DNA of 64,000 bases from Alphaproteobacteria bacterium. Its GTDB lineage: Bacteria; Pseudomonadota; Alphaproteobacteria; Rhodobacterales; Rhodobacteraceae. The position numbers were made by a program, and so were the translations under genes. Below the pieces are notes generated by a model. It was not told the DNA's origin. It saw only the letters and a list, made by a program, of their open reading frames with translations, and ran no database searches. Location of the stretch: the NCBI GenBank assembly GCA_030425145.1, contig JAUHVK010000004.1, forward strand, positions 62,001 through 126,000, given 5' to 3'. Each line of letters starts with the position of its first letter. Position 1 is the first letter of the stretch. Positions 33,401-42,085 of this stretch are shown here, one piece after another.

Positions 33401-35050
33401 TTACATGTTCGGGTAGTTCGGTCCGTCGCCACCCTGTGGAACCGTCCAGTTGATGTTCTGGCTTGGGTCCTTGATATCACAGGTTTTACAGTGAACGCAG
33501 TTCTGGAAGTTGATGACGAATTTGTCGCTTCCGGACTCGTCCTTCACAAATTCGTAAACACCTGCCGGGCAGTACCGCGCCGACGGACCAGCGTATTTCG
33601 GCAGGTTCACCGACACCGGAATCGACGGGTCTTTCAGCTTCAGATGCGCCGGCTGGCTTTCCTCGTGGTTGGTCGCCGAGAAAGACACGTTCGTCAGGCG
33701 GTCGAAGGACAGTTTGCCGTCAGGTTTCGGGTAATCAATGGGCTGGAACTTGGACGCCTCGCCTGTCGCTTCGGCATCGGTCTTGCCGTGGCCCAAAGTG
33801 CCCAGCAACGAGAAGCCCAGCGTGTTGGTCCACATGTCGAACCCACCAACGGTGAGTGAGGCAAGCAGACCCCGCTTGGACCAGAGCGGTTTGACGTTGC
33901 GCACCTTCTTGAGGTCAGTGCCAATCGCGCCTGTCCGAACCTCAGTTTCGTAATCGCTCAGTTCGTCAGACGCACGCCCGTCCTGAATTGCGGCATAGGC
34001 CGCTTCGGCGGCGGCTTTGCCCGACAGCATCGCGTTGTGGTTGCCCTTGATACGCGGCACGTTGACCATACCGACCGAACAGCCCAGCAGCGCCACACCC
34101 GGCGCAACCATCTTGGGCATGGACTGGTAGCCACCTTCGGAAATCGCCCGTGCGCCATAAGCCACGCGCTTGCCGCCCTTGAGCAGTTCTTCCACCATCG
34201 GATGGTGCTTGAAGCGCTGGAATTCCATGTAGGGATAAAGGTGCGGGTTTTCGTAGTTCAGGTGCACCACGAAGCCGACATAGACCTGATTGTTGTCGAG
34301 GTGGTAGATGAACGATCCGCCGCCCGCGTTCGAGCCGAGAGGCCAACCCATTGTGTGGGTGACAGAGCCCTCACGGTGCTTCGCAGGGTCGATTTCCCAG
34401 ATCTCTTTCATGCCAAGGCCGAATTTCTGCGGCTCCTTGTCTTTCGACAGGTCGTATTTGGCGATCACTTCCTTGGCGAGGCTGCCGCGCACGCCTTCGC
34501 TTAGGAACACGTATTTGCCGTGCAGTTCCATGCCGGGTTCATAGCCCGGCCCCGGTGTGCCGTCGGCGTTCTTGCCAAATTCGCCAGCAACCACGCCTTT
34601 GACTTCACCGTCTTCGCCATAGACGATCTCGGAACAGGCCATGCCGGGGAATATCTCGACACCCAGTTCCTCGGCCTGCTCTGCCATCCAGCGGCAGACA
34701 TTGCCCATCGAAACGATGAAGTTGCCGTGATTGTTCATCAACGGCGGCATCGGCCAGTTGGGGATGCGGATCTGGCCCGCTTCGCCCAGCATGTAAAACT
34801 TGTCTTCCTTGACCGGCACGTTGAGCGGTGCGCCCTTGTCCTTCCAATCGGGGATCAGCGCATCGAGACCACACGGGTCCAACACCGCGCCGGACAGGAT
34901 GTGTGCGCCCACTTCGGAGCCTTTCTCGAGCACGACCACGTTCAGCTCGGCGTCGAGTTGTTTCAGACGGATCGCGGCGGACAGGCCAGCAGGGCCTGCG
35001 CCGACGATAACAACATCATATTCCATCGCTTCGCGCGTGTGTTCGCTCAT
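33401..35050 (-). CDS. electron transfer flavoprotein-ubiquinone oxidoreductase
   Basis: A 549-residue membrane-associated flavoprotein that moves electrons from ETF (fatty acid and amino acid oxidation) to ubiquinone. The FAD motif is VVIVGAGPAGLSAAIRLK (about 13-30), GYQSMPKMVAPGVALLGCSV lies in the middle, and the C-terminal 4Fe-4S cluster has CPAGVYEF, CVHCKTCDIKDP. The ATG at 35050 is preceded by AGGAAAGAG. It has its own terminator and diverges from greA. ETF subunits are not in the window. Confidence 0.95.
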   Translation of the reverse strand: MSEHTREAMEYDVVIVGAGPAGLSAAIRLKQLDAELNVVVLEKGSEVGAHILSGAVLDPCGLDALIPDWKDKGAPLNVPVKEDKFYMLGEAGQIRIPNWPMPPLMNNHGNFIVSMGNVCRWMAEQAEELGVEIFPGMACSEIVYGEDGEVKGVVAGEFGKNADGTPGPGYEPGMELHGKYVFLSEGVRGSLAKEVIAKYDLSKDKEPQKFGLGMKEIWEIDPAKHREGSVTHTMGWPLGSNAGGGSFIYHLDNNQVYVGFVVHLNYENPHLYPYMEFQRFKHHPMVEELLKGGKRVAYGARAISEGGYQSMPKMVAPGVALLGCSVGMVNVPRIKGNHNAMLSGKAAAEAAYAAIQDGRASDELSDYETEVRTGAIGTDLKKVRNVKPLWSKRGLLASLTVGGFDMWTNTLGFSLLGTLGHGKTDAEATGEASKFQPIDYPKPDGKLSFDRLTNVSFSATNHEESQPAHLKLKDPSIPVSVNLPKYAGPSARYCPAGVYEFVKDESGSDKFVINFQNCVHCKTCDIKDPSQNINWTVPQGGDGPNYPNM

Positions 35051-35325
35051 GTCGGGCTCTTTCCTGAATTTCACGTGTCGAAAACCTGCTCGGTGACGTA
35101 ACGTGCGGGTCAAGATCGGTCAATTGCGACACGGCGTTACAACCCCGTTTGCTCCGGAAATGCTGCAATTTCATGCACCAACCCTTTCATGTCTCTGGAA
35201 CCCCTCTTGCGTTTCGATCGCGGGTCAGGTCACTGTTGCGCCAACGCAAGTGACATGTTTTAGAACGCGCCAGACTGAAGAGGCGCCAGAGTTCTTCGCT
35301 CTGCCGACCAAGAGGGAACCGTCCC

Positions 35326-35796
35326 ATGGAAAAGTTACCGATGACCCGCGCGGGCCACGCCGCGCTGGAATCCGAATTGAAAACGCTCAAGTCCGAAGAG
35401 CGCCCTGCCGTGATCAAGGCGATCGCCGAAGCACGTGAGCTGGGCGACCTGAAGGAAAACGCAGAATACCATTCGGCCCGTGAAAAACAGGGCTTTATCG
35501 AAGGCCGCATCAAAGAACTCGAAGGCGTTCTGAGCCTTGTCGAGGTGATCGACCCGACAAGGCTCTCGGGCCCGATCAAGTTCGGCGCGACGGTGACGCT
35601 GGTGGATGAAGACACCGACGAAGAAAAGACGTGGCAGATCGTCGGCGAGCACGAGGCCAATATCGAAAAGGGCCTGCTCAACATCAAATCGCCCATCGCC
35701 CGCGCCTTGATCGGCAAGGAAGAAGGCGACAGCGTCGAAGTGCGCACACCGGGCGGTGACAAATCCTACGAAGTTCTGAAGATCGAGTATATCTGA
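35326..35796 (+). CDS. greA: transcription elongation factor GreA
   Basis: A 156-residue factor that rescues backtracked RNA polymerase by stimulating transcript cleavage. The N-terminal coiled coil carries the family motif [20 protein letters not shown] (about 39-58), with the acidic tip residues Asp and Glu. The C-terminal FKBP-like domain ends [18 protein letters not shown]. Length is typical. AGAGGGAA lies upstream of the ATG. A 275-bp divergent region separates it from the ETF-QO gene; I see no clear operator there apart from a direct repeat GGTCAAGATCGGTCAA at 35108. Confidence 0.96.
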   Translation: MEKLPMTRAGHAALESELKTLKSEERPAVIKAIAEARELGDLKENAEYHSAREKQGFIEGRIKELEGVLSLVEVIDPTRLSGPIKFGATVTLVDEDTDEEKTWQIVGEHEANIEKGLLNIKSPIARALIGKEEGDSVEVRTPGGDKSYEVLKIEYI

Positions 35797-35812
35797 CAGG
35801 TCAGGGCCCATC

Positions 35813-36817
35813 ATGGCACAGAACAAAGACACCCGCCCAGGTCCGGTGACTATCCCGAGTCGCCCTGAGACCGCTGGCAAGCTCAGCGGGATCGAACTTA
35901 CCGCAGCGGCACTCAGCGTAACCTGGTTGTTGATTTCGGGGGCGTTTTTCCTGCTGTCAGGGAATAACGGCGCGGACGGGATGCGCTTTCTGCTGACGCT
36001 GATGGTGATTTTCTTTCCGGTCGGCATGATCTGGGTCGCCGCCATTGGCGCGCGATCATCGCGGATCATGCGCGAGGAAAGCGCACGTCTTCAAACCGCC
36101 ATCGACGCAATCCGCCATGCCTATATCACCCAGAGTCAGGCTGGCGGGCGAGATCAGGCTCCACATCCGTCAATCGTCAAGAAACTTGATGAGATCGCCA
36201 ATGCGCAGAAAAAGGCCGAAACGACGCTGGCGATGTTCACGTCGACCCGTGCAGCGCAGATCGCGGTGCATGCGGCTGCACCGGATCCGGAACCCGGTGA
36301 TCAGCCTGCCCTCGCTCTGGGAACACCGGCCGAAGCCCTGCTGCCGCCCCTATCGAATTCCGACTTCATCCGCGCTCTGCACTTCCCGGAAACCGCCGAC
36401 GACCAGGAAGGCTTTGCTGCCCTGCGCCGCGCTCTGAAAGACCGGCCTTCGGCGCAGCTTGTGCAGGCGGCACAGGACGTGCTGACCCTACTCAGCCAGG
36501 ACGGCATCTACATGGACGACCTGCGCCCCGACATGGCCCGCCCCGAGATGTGGCGGCGCTTTGCCAAGGGCGAACGCGGGCGTACCATCGCCGCTCTGGG
36601 CGGTGTGCGCGACCGCTCGTCGCTGGCATTGGCCGCGGGCCGCATGAAGCAGGATCCGATCTTCCGCGATGCGGCGCATCATTTTCTGCGGCTGTTCGAC
36701 AAAGGTTTTGCGCGGTTCGAAAACAATGCGACCGATTCAGAAATATCAGAGTTGGCGGGCACCCGAACTGCACGCGCCTTCATGCTCTTGGGGCGTGTGA
36801 CGGGCACCTTCGATTGA
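35813..36817 (+). CDS. hypothetical two-TM membrane protein downstream of greA
   Basis: A 334-residue protein with two TM helices (about 30-50 and 58-80) near the N-terminus, a coiled-coil stretch (about 84-150) and a soluble alpha-helical C-terminal domain (about 185-330) that contains SNSDFIRALHFPETADDQEG in its early part. No enzymatic signature. It starts 16 bp after greA and may be co-transcribed. Similar proteins occur in roseobacters without a name. It is followed by a perfect CGTACG palindrome in the convergent gap to moeA. Confidence 0.8.
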   Translation: MAQNKDTRPGPVTIPSRPETAGKLSGIELTAAALSVTWLLISGAFFLLSGNNGADGMRFLLTLMVIFFPVGMIWVAAIGARSSRIMREESARLQTAIDAIRHAYITQSQAGGRDQAPHPSIVKKLDEIANAQKKAETTLAMFTSTRAAQIAVHAAAPDPEPGDQPALALGTPAEALLPPLSNSDFIRALHFPETADDQEGFAALRRALKDRPSAQLVQAAQDVLTLLSQDGIYMDDLRPDMARPEMWRRFAKGERGRTIAALGGVRDRSSLALAAGRMKQDPIFRDAAHHFLRLFDKGFARFENNATDSEISELAGTRTARAFMLLGRVTGTFD

Positions 36818-36871
36818 TCCCGCGTTCATGCACTGTATCTTAATTCTTTCCTGACATTTTCACGCGGGGCA

Positions 36872-36895
36872 CCGATTTTTCGTACGAAAAATCGG
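36872..36895. repeat. perfect 24-bp palindrome with CGTACG core
   Basis: Half-site CCGATTTTTCGT (36872-36883) mirrored exactly by 36884-36895, centre CGTACG. It lies 54 bp after the membrane-protein stop and eight bases before the moeA stop, so between converging genes. No T-run follows on either strand, but the stem itself is A/T rich in the middle. Confidence 0.85.
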
Positions 36896-36902
36896 GCCGC
36901 TC

Positions 36903-38162
36903 TCAAATCAGGAACGAAGAAAAAGGGATATAGCGGACAGGATCGCCCGCCTGGACGTTGATCGCACCGTCCGGAAGTTCGACCAGACCTTCAGCCCAGC
37001 TCAATCCGCTGATCCGCCCAGACCCTTCGGACTTGAACACCTCAGCACGGCCATCGCGGATGCGTGCCCGCAAATATTCCCGCCGCCCCGGTTTTTTGCG
37101 CTTCTCGAATGCCGCTGGCACCGTGAACCCTTGCGGTATGTGCCAGCCCGCGCCCGAGAGCGCCCCCATCGCCGGGCGCGCAAAGATCAGCGTGCAGACA
37201 AGTGCTGCAACCGGATTGCCCGGCAGGCCAAAGACCGGCACGCCCTCCCATATTCCCAACGCCAAAGGGCGTCCTGGCTTCAATGCAATCCGCCATTCCT
37301 GTATCGCACCCGTCTCGCGCAAGAGCGCGGAGATATGGTCCTCATCTCCCGCCGAAGCCCCGCCTGAAGTCAGGATCACATCAGCCCGCGCAGCCGCCGC
37401 ATCGAGCGCCGAGCGCACCGCTGACCGATCATCCGCCGCACGACCCTTATCGACGACCTCAAACCCGAACTGCGCGCAAAGGCTAAGCAACATCGGTCGG
37501 TTTGCATCGAAAATCTGCCCCTCGGCTGCCTGCGCTCCCGGCTCGACTATCTCATCCCCGGTCGACAGCACCGCCACCCGCAGCCGTTTGCGCACCGCTA
37601 TCGCGCCGTGGCCCACCGCTGCCGCAAGCGCCAGATCGGCGGGTGTCAACACACGCCCCGCACTCAGCGCAACATCTCCTTGGCGCACGTCTTCACCCGC
37701 CTTGCGCGTGTTGGCCCCGCGCTTCAGAGGTCCGCGAAAGGCCACATGCCCGTCGCCCACCCGCACGTCCTCGTCCAGAACCACGGTGTCCACACCTTCG
37801 GGCAGGTCCGCCCCGGTAAGCACGCGGATCGCATGTCCCTCTGGCACCATGCCTGAAAAAGGCGCACCCGCCGCCGCGCGCCCGTCGACCAACGGCAAGA
37901 CCTGCGGCCCATCGCCGATGGCGGCACCGGCGAAACCGTAGCCATCCACAGCCGTATTCGGATGCGGCGGGTTCGACCGTTTTGCCACGAGATCATGCGC
38001 CAGAACACGCCCCGCCGCCTGCATCAGCGGCACTGTTTCGACACCCACAACCGTAGTCATCCGGTCGCGTAGCAGGGCCAGCGCATCATCCACCGGCGTC
38101 CAATCCACACCGGCAGGCAGCGCAAAACAATCGTTGCGCAAGGGCGGTGGTTCAAGCGGCAT
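36903..38162 (-). CDS. moeA: molybdopterin molybdotransferase
   Basis: A 419-residue enzyme that inserts molybdate into adenylated molybdopterin. Motifs: PHPNTAVDGYGFAG (about 67-80), LTGADLPEGVDTVVLDED (about 115-132), RVAVLSTGDEIVEPG (about 190-204), LTSGGASAGDEDH and FGLPGNPVAAL. The ATG at 38162 overlaps the upstream gene by 11 bases; a longer open frame would lie wholly within that gene. It is last in fdhD-mobA-mobB-X-moeA. Confidence 0.94.
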   Translation of the reverse strand: MPLEPPPLRNDCFALPAGVDWTPVDDALALLRDRMTTVVGVETVPLMQAAGRVLAHDLVAKRSNPPHPNTAVDGYGFAGAAIGDGPQVLPLVDGRAAAGAPFSGMVPEGHAIRVLTGADLPEGVDTVVLDEDVRVGDGHVAFRGPLKRGANTRKAGEDVRQGDVALSAGRVLTPADLALAAAVGHGAIAVRKRLRVAVLSTGDEIVEPGAQAAEGQIFDANRPMLLSLCAQFGFEVVDKGRAADDRSAVRSALDAAAARADVILTSGGASAGDEDHISALLRETGAIQEWRIALKPGRPLALGIWEGVPVFGLPGNPVAALVCTLIFARPAMGALSGAGWHIPQGFTVPAAFEKRKKPGRREYLRARIRDGRAEVFKSEGSGRISGLSWAEGLVELPDGAINVQAGDPVRYIPFSSFLI

Positions 38163-38997
38163 AGGAACGCAGCACCTCCTCGTGACCGCTGCCAACGCCG
38201 AGGATCCACCCCTCTTCCGGCGCCAAAACGCCAAGCATCCGGTGCAACACTTCCGTTTCCAGGATCGATACCACGCGCGCAACCTCGTGCACCTGCCAAG
38301 CATCCTTGATAATGGCATCGGGACCGCGCCCCACAAAAAGCGAAGGCCAAATCTCGATTAGCGCAAGCGCCTTGTCCGCAACCTCAAAAGGCCACGCCGC
38401 GACATGGCCGTCAAAACGGTTCCGGAGTCGCGCCAGAACGGGCATGCCCATCATCACCTGCGAACCCACCGATCCAGCGCCCGACAGCTGCCAGACAGTG
38501 AAAGCGCCTTTGGCCAAACTCTCGACACAACGCTTTTCGCTCAATCCGTTTCTGGCAATGGCTGGCTTCTTGCGAGGCAGGTGCGGGACATCCCTTTTGA
38601 GACCGTTGCCCCAGAACGGTCCGTCAGCCGGGAACCGTGCGTTCACGTCACCCGCAAGATCAAATCGGTTGTTGCCATCCGGGCCATCGTCGATCCGGGC
38701 GTCAAACCAATCCCACAGCTTCAAAGGGTCGGCAGAACCCACAAGGGTCTTTGCGAACCCTTCAGGATATCCAAACGGGAAATCGAAACCGGCAATGACC
38801 CGGCGACCGGCGGCGAGCTCCGCGTCAATAACATCGGTGATCCACGTCTCAGCGACCTGCCGGTTGCGAAGGTACACGGGCGGCTCGGTTTCGCCTTTGC
38901 GCGCGGTACAGGCCCAGATGGCGTCGGCCTTCGGGCTTGCGCCTCGGTCATTTCCACCGGACCAATCAATCATAAGCGCCGTATCAAAACCCTTCAC
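38152..38997 (-). CDS. uncharacterised protein of the Moco operon, possible RNase H-like (DUF429-type) fold
   Basis: A 281-residue protein embedded between mobB and moeA with ATGA overlap to mobB and an 11-base overlap with moeA. Visible are an N-terminal strand ending in Asp11 (ALMIDWSGG), AAGRRVIAGFDFPFGYPEG (about 62-80) with a second Asp, an Arg/His segment and ALIEIWPSLF toward the C-terminus. Asp-bearing strands of this kind recall DUF429/RNase H-fold predicted nucleases. In roseobacters this gene is sometimes labelled a molybdopterin guanine dinucleotide synthesis protein by position. Role unknown; linkage is strong. Confidence 0.8.
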   Translation of the reverse strand: MKGFDTALMIDWSGGNDRGASPKADAIWACTARKGETEPPVYLRNRQVAETWITDVIDAELAAGRRVIAGFDFPFGYPEGFAKTLVGSADPLKLWDWFDARIDDGPDGNNRFDLAGDVNARFPADGPFWGNGLKRDVPHLPRKKPAIARNGLSEKRCVESLAKGAFTVWQLSGAGSVGSQVMMGMPVLARLRNRFDGHVAAWPFEVADKALALIEIWPSLFVGRGPDAIIKDAWQVHEVARVVSILETEVLHRMLGVLAPEEGWILGVGSGHEEVLRSYAA

Positions 38998-39485
38998 AAC
39001 CCAACCTCTGACAGGATGAAATCTGCAATCGCCTTGGTGTCGTTGAGGTCGAAAACCGGGCGGTCCAACTCTATCGGCGTGTCGCTTGCCACGGCGCGTA
39101 TCGTCGGGTCGCCCGGCGCGATCAGATCGTTGCCCGTCTCGGCCCGGAAGGCCTCGACCTTGGGATGGCGGTCCCGCTTGTAGCCTTCGACCAGAATCAA
39201 ATCGACCGGCATAAGCTTGGACAACAGCTCTTCCAGCGTTGGTTCCGCCTCATCGCGCAGCTCGTGCATCAGCGCAAAGCGGTTACGCGAGGCCAGAAGC
39301 ACCTCGGTCGCCCCGGCGACCCGATGTCGGTGGCTGTCCTTGCCGGGATGGTCCACATCAAAGGTGTGATGCGCGTGTTTGACGGTCGATACCGTGATCC
39401 CGCGCCCGGTGATCTCGGTCACCAACCGCTCCATCAACCCGGTCTTGCCCGCGTTCTTCCACCCGGTGACCCCGTAAATCTTCAT
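38994..39485 (-). CDS. mobB: molybdopterin-guanine dinucleotide biosynthesis protein B
   Basis: A 163-residue P-loop GTPase-like protein that aids MobA in attaching GMP to molybdopterin. P-loop: TGWKNAGKTGLMERL (about 7-21); KHAHHTFDVDHPGKDSHRH (about 39-57) and LILVEGYKRDRHPKVEAFR (about 110-128) are family signatures. It overlaps the mobA stop by ATGA and the next gene likewise. Confidence 0.93.
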   Translation of the reverse strand: MKIYGVTGWKNAGKTGLMERLVTEITGRGITVSTVKHAHHTFDVDHPGKDSHRHRVAGATEVLLASRNRFALMHELRDEAEPTLEELLSKLMPVDLILVEGYKRDRHPKVEAFRAETGNDLIAPGDPTIRAVASDTPIELDRPVFDLNDTKAIADFILSEVGL

Positions 39486-40114
39486 ACCATCGCCTTTGCT
39501 GCCTCAAGGTCTTCGAGAGTGTTCACATTGAAGAACGGATCACCCTGATCCGTCTGGAACACCGCCTCGCGACCACCGTGTTTTTCGGTCCAGATCACCA
39601 CTTTCTTGATCCCGTCCTCCAAGGCCGCGCGAAGGTCGTCACGCAAGGCCACCGGCCAGAGACCGAAGGTTGGGTGGCGGATCAGACCGGACCGGCTCAT
39701 GGACCTTGTCTTTTCCTCACCACGGGGCGTGGCGGCCAGAACCAGAGGATGCGCCATGCCCTGTGCCTTGCTCTGGAACACCGCGACCAGATCGGCGGGG
39801 AAAAACGGCGTGTCTGCGGCGACGGTCACAATCGCTTCTGCGCCCTGCTCCGCAGCCCAGTCGAGTCCAGCCAAGACGCCTGCCAGCGGTCCGGGGAAGC
39901 CCTCGATGCTGTCGGGCAGCACGGGCAGTCCAAACTCGTCAAACCGCGCCGCATCACCATTCGCATTGAGCGCCATGCCAGCCACCTGCGGCTTCAACCT
40001 GTCGATCACGCGCTGCAACAGCGTCTGCCCTCCAACGGACAACAGCGCCTTGTCGCCGCCGCCCATGCGGGTCGCCAGACCACCGGCGAGGATCACTCCC
40101 AAAGGCACACTCAT
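39482..40114 (-). CDS. mobA: molybdenum cofactor guanylyltransferase
   Basis: A 210-residue nucleotidyltransferase that makes the bis-MGD precursor from GTP and Mo-molybdopterin. GVILAGGLATRMGGGDKALL (7-26) is the GTP-binding motif; VTVAADTPFFP (about 96-106) holds the metal-binding Asp; NVNTLEDL near the C-terminus is typical. It overlaps fdhD by ATGA, so the operon is tightly coupled. Confidence 0.94.
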   Translation of the reverse strand: MSVPLGVILAGGLATRMGGGDKALLSVGGQTLLQRVIDRLKPQVAGMALNANGDAARFDEFGLPVLPDSIEGFPGPLAGVLAGLDWAAEQGAEAIVTVAADTPFFPADLVAVFQSKAQGMAHPLVLAATPRGEEKTRSMSRSGLIRHPTFGLWPVALRDDLRAALEDGIKKVVIWTEKHGGREAVFQTDQGDPFFNVNTLEDLEAAKAMV

Positions 40115-40998
40115 TCCGAGCTCTTCCTGCGGTTTTTCTTGCTTTCCTCGGGCACGCTGTCCGGGTCCATATCCCGCACCAGTCGTTCTTCACCCGACAG
40201 GCAGACAAACCGCTTGCCGCGCATCCGCCCGATACAGGTCAGACCGACCTGCCGCGCAATCTCGACCCCCCAAGCGGTAAATCCCGACCGCGACGCCAGC
40301 ACCGGGATTCCCATAAGCGCCGTCTTGATCACCATCTCAGAGGTCAACCGCCCGGTGGTGTAAAGGATCTTGTCCTCCGGTCCGACACCTTCCTGAAACA
40401 TCCAGCCCGCGATCTTGTCCACTGCATTGTGGCGGCCAACATCCTCCATATAGACCAGCGGGCGATCCTGATGGCATAGCACCGTTCCGTGGATGGCCCC
40501 CGCCTCAAGGTACAGCGACGGCGTCGTGTTGATCTTATGCGCCAGTGCATAAAGCCACGAGGTACGCAGCTCGACCTGCGGCAGCACCACCTTGTCGAGC
40601 CCTTCCATCATGTCGCCGAACACCGTGCCCACGGCACATCCGCTGGTGCGGGTCTTTTTCTTGACCTTCTCTTCATAGCTGGTCTGCCGCTCAGTGCGCA
40701 CAACAACCACCTCGAGGTCATCGTCATACTCGACCTTCGTCACCACATCGTCGTCGCGCAGCATGCCCTGGTTGCGCAGGAACCCAACCGCCAGGTATTC
40801 GGGATAGTCCCCAATCGTCATCGCCGTCACGATTTCCTGAGAATTCAGGAAAATCGTCAAAGGTCGCTCCTCGACCACACTGATCTCGGTTTCAGCCCCG
40901 GTGTGATCGGTGCCCACCACCCGGCGCGTCAGCCGTGCTGCGCCCGGATCAGGCGCAATCAGGTAGTCCCGCAACACGTCGTCCGGCATGTATTGCAT
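40111..40998 (-). CDS. fdhD: formate dehydrogenase accessory sulfurtransferase FdhD
   Basis: A 295-residue protein that passes sulfur from a desulfurase to the bis-MGD cofactor of formate dehydrogenase. Motifs: VEERPLTIFLNSQEIVTAMT (in two parts), GDYPEYLAVGFLRNQG, EDVGRHNAVDKIAGW and GRLTSEMVIKTALMGIPVL. The active loop is TSGCAVGT, with one Cys rather than the CxxC pair seen in many FdhD proteins. The ATG at 40998 is close to GAGGGGAG; 40989 is an alternative. First gene of the Moco operon, 53 bp from the divergent azlC. Confidence 0.93.
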   Translation of the reverse strand: MQYMPDDVLRDYLIAPDPGAARLTRRVVGTDHTGAETEISVVEERPLTIFLNSQEIVTAMTIGDYPEYLAVGFLRNQGMLRDDDVVTKVEYDDDLEVVVVRTERQTSYEEKVKKKTRTSGCAVGTVFGDMMEGLDKVVLPQVELRTSWLYALAHKINTTPSLYLEAGAIHGTVLCHQDRPLVYMEDVGRHNAVDKIAGWMFQEGVGPEDKILYTTGRLTSEMVIKTALMGIPVLASRSGFTAWGVEIARQVGLTCIGRMRGKRFVCLSGEERLVRDMDPDSVPEESKKNRRKSSE

Positions 40999-41051
40999 CT
41001 CCCCTCGTCCAAAGCTACGTCCGATCCGAACACAGCAGACGAGGCACAGTG

Positions 41052-41759
41052 ATGGCGGCAGGGACCGCAATGTCAAGCTACTGGCGGGGCGTCCGGGATG
41101 GGCTGCCCTTTCTGGCCGTCGTCGGTCCCTTTGCCATGCTCTTTGGCGTGCTCGCCACCGAGGCCGGACTGGCCGTGCACGAGACCATGGGCTTTTCGAT
41201 TGTCGTGATCGCCGGGGCCGCGCAATTCACCGCTCTGCAACTGCTGAACGAAAACGCCCCCACGCTGGTCATCATCGCCTCGGCTCTTGCGGTGAACCTG
41301 CGCATGGCGATGTATTCGGCGTCGATCACCCCGCATCTGGGGCCCTTGCCGCTCTGGAAACGTGGGATCGCCGCGTATTTCCTCGTCGATCAGACCTACG
41401 CCCAGTCGATCCTGGACTGTGAACGCAATCCTGATCAAACCACCTCCGAGAAATTCGCCTATTTCCTTGGCGTGATGACCCCGATCTGCCCGCCTTGGTA
41501 TCTCTTCACCTTCCTCGGGGCCATTCTGGGCGAAAGCATCCCGCCCAGCCTCGGCCTCGATTTCGCATTGCCCATCGCGTTCCTCGCCATGATCGGCCCG
41601 ATGCTGCGCACACCCGCGCACCGGATTGCTGCGCTGGCCTCTGTTATCCTTGCCCTCGCCTTCGCATGGCTGCCTTACAATATGGGCCTGCTGGTCGCCG
41701 GTCTGGGCGGCATGATCGCCGGAGCTCAGGCCGAGGTACGTCTGGGGATCAAACCATGA
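41052..41759 (+). CDS. azlC: AzlC-family branched-chain amino acid exporter, large subunit
   Basis: A 235-residue membrane protein with about seven TM helices, the large subunit of an AzlCD (BrnFE-like) exporter. VGPFAMLFGVLATEAGL, VIAGAAQFTALQLL and NLRMAMYSASI are family motifs. The ATG at 41052 has GAGG upstream; the open frame further 5' overlaps fdhD on the other strand and is not coding. Its stop overlaps azlD by ATGA. Confidence 0.9.
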   Translation: MAAGTAMSSYWRGVRDGLPFLAVVGPFAMLFGVLATEAGLAVHETMGFSIVVIAGAAQFTALQLLNENAPTLVIIASALAVNLRMAMYSASITPHLGPLPLWKRGIAAYFLVDQTYAQSILDCERNPDQTTSEKFAYFLGVMTPICPPWYLFTFLGAILGESIPPSLGLDFALPIAFLAMIGPMLRTPAHRIAALASVILALAFAWLPYNMGLLVAGLGGMIAGAQAEVRLGIKP

Positions 41760-42079
41760 CCGACACAACCCAACTTTGGATCATCATCATCGCGCTGGGG
41801 CTGGGAAGTTTCGGCCTTCGCTTTGCCTTTCTGGGGCTGGTGGGCGACCGCGCGATGCCGGAATGGGTGCTGCGCCACCTGCGCTACACGGCCGTTGCCG
41901 TAATCCCGGCACTGGTGGCGCCGCTCGTGCTCTGGCCCACGGCAACCGGCGGCGAGCCGGATCCAACACGTCTGGCCGCCGCGATTGCGACGTTCACTGT
42001 CGGCTATCTGACAAAAAACGTGTTTGCCGCGATGGGTGTCGGCGCGACGGTGCTGGTTTCGCTCAGCCTAATGCTCTGA
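41756..42079 (+). CDS. azlD: AzlD-family transporter, small subunit
   Basis: A 107-residue protein with three to four TM helices (about 5-24, 40-58, 68-104). The N-terminal WIIIIALGLGSFGLRFAFL and LRYTAVAVIPALVAPLVL match AzlD. It works with AzlC as a small exporter for branched-chain or similar amino acids. It ends six bases from the convergent lipoprotein gene. Confidence 0.9.
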   Translation: MTDTTQLWIIIIALGLGSFGLRFAFLGLVGDRAMPEWVLRHLRYTAVAVIPALVAPLVLWPTATGGEPDPTRLAAAIATFTVGYLTKNVFAAMGVGATVLVSLSLML

Positions 42080-42085
42080 CCGGGG

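Noticed and set aside
35108-35123. Direct repeat GGTCAAGATCGGTCAA in the ETF-QO/greA gap as a regulator site
   Set aside because: A single direct repeat of six bases without a matching partner elsewhere in the window; noted only under greA.
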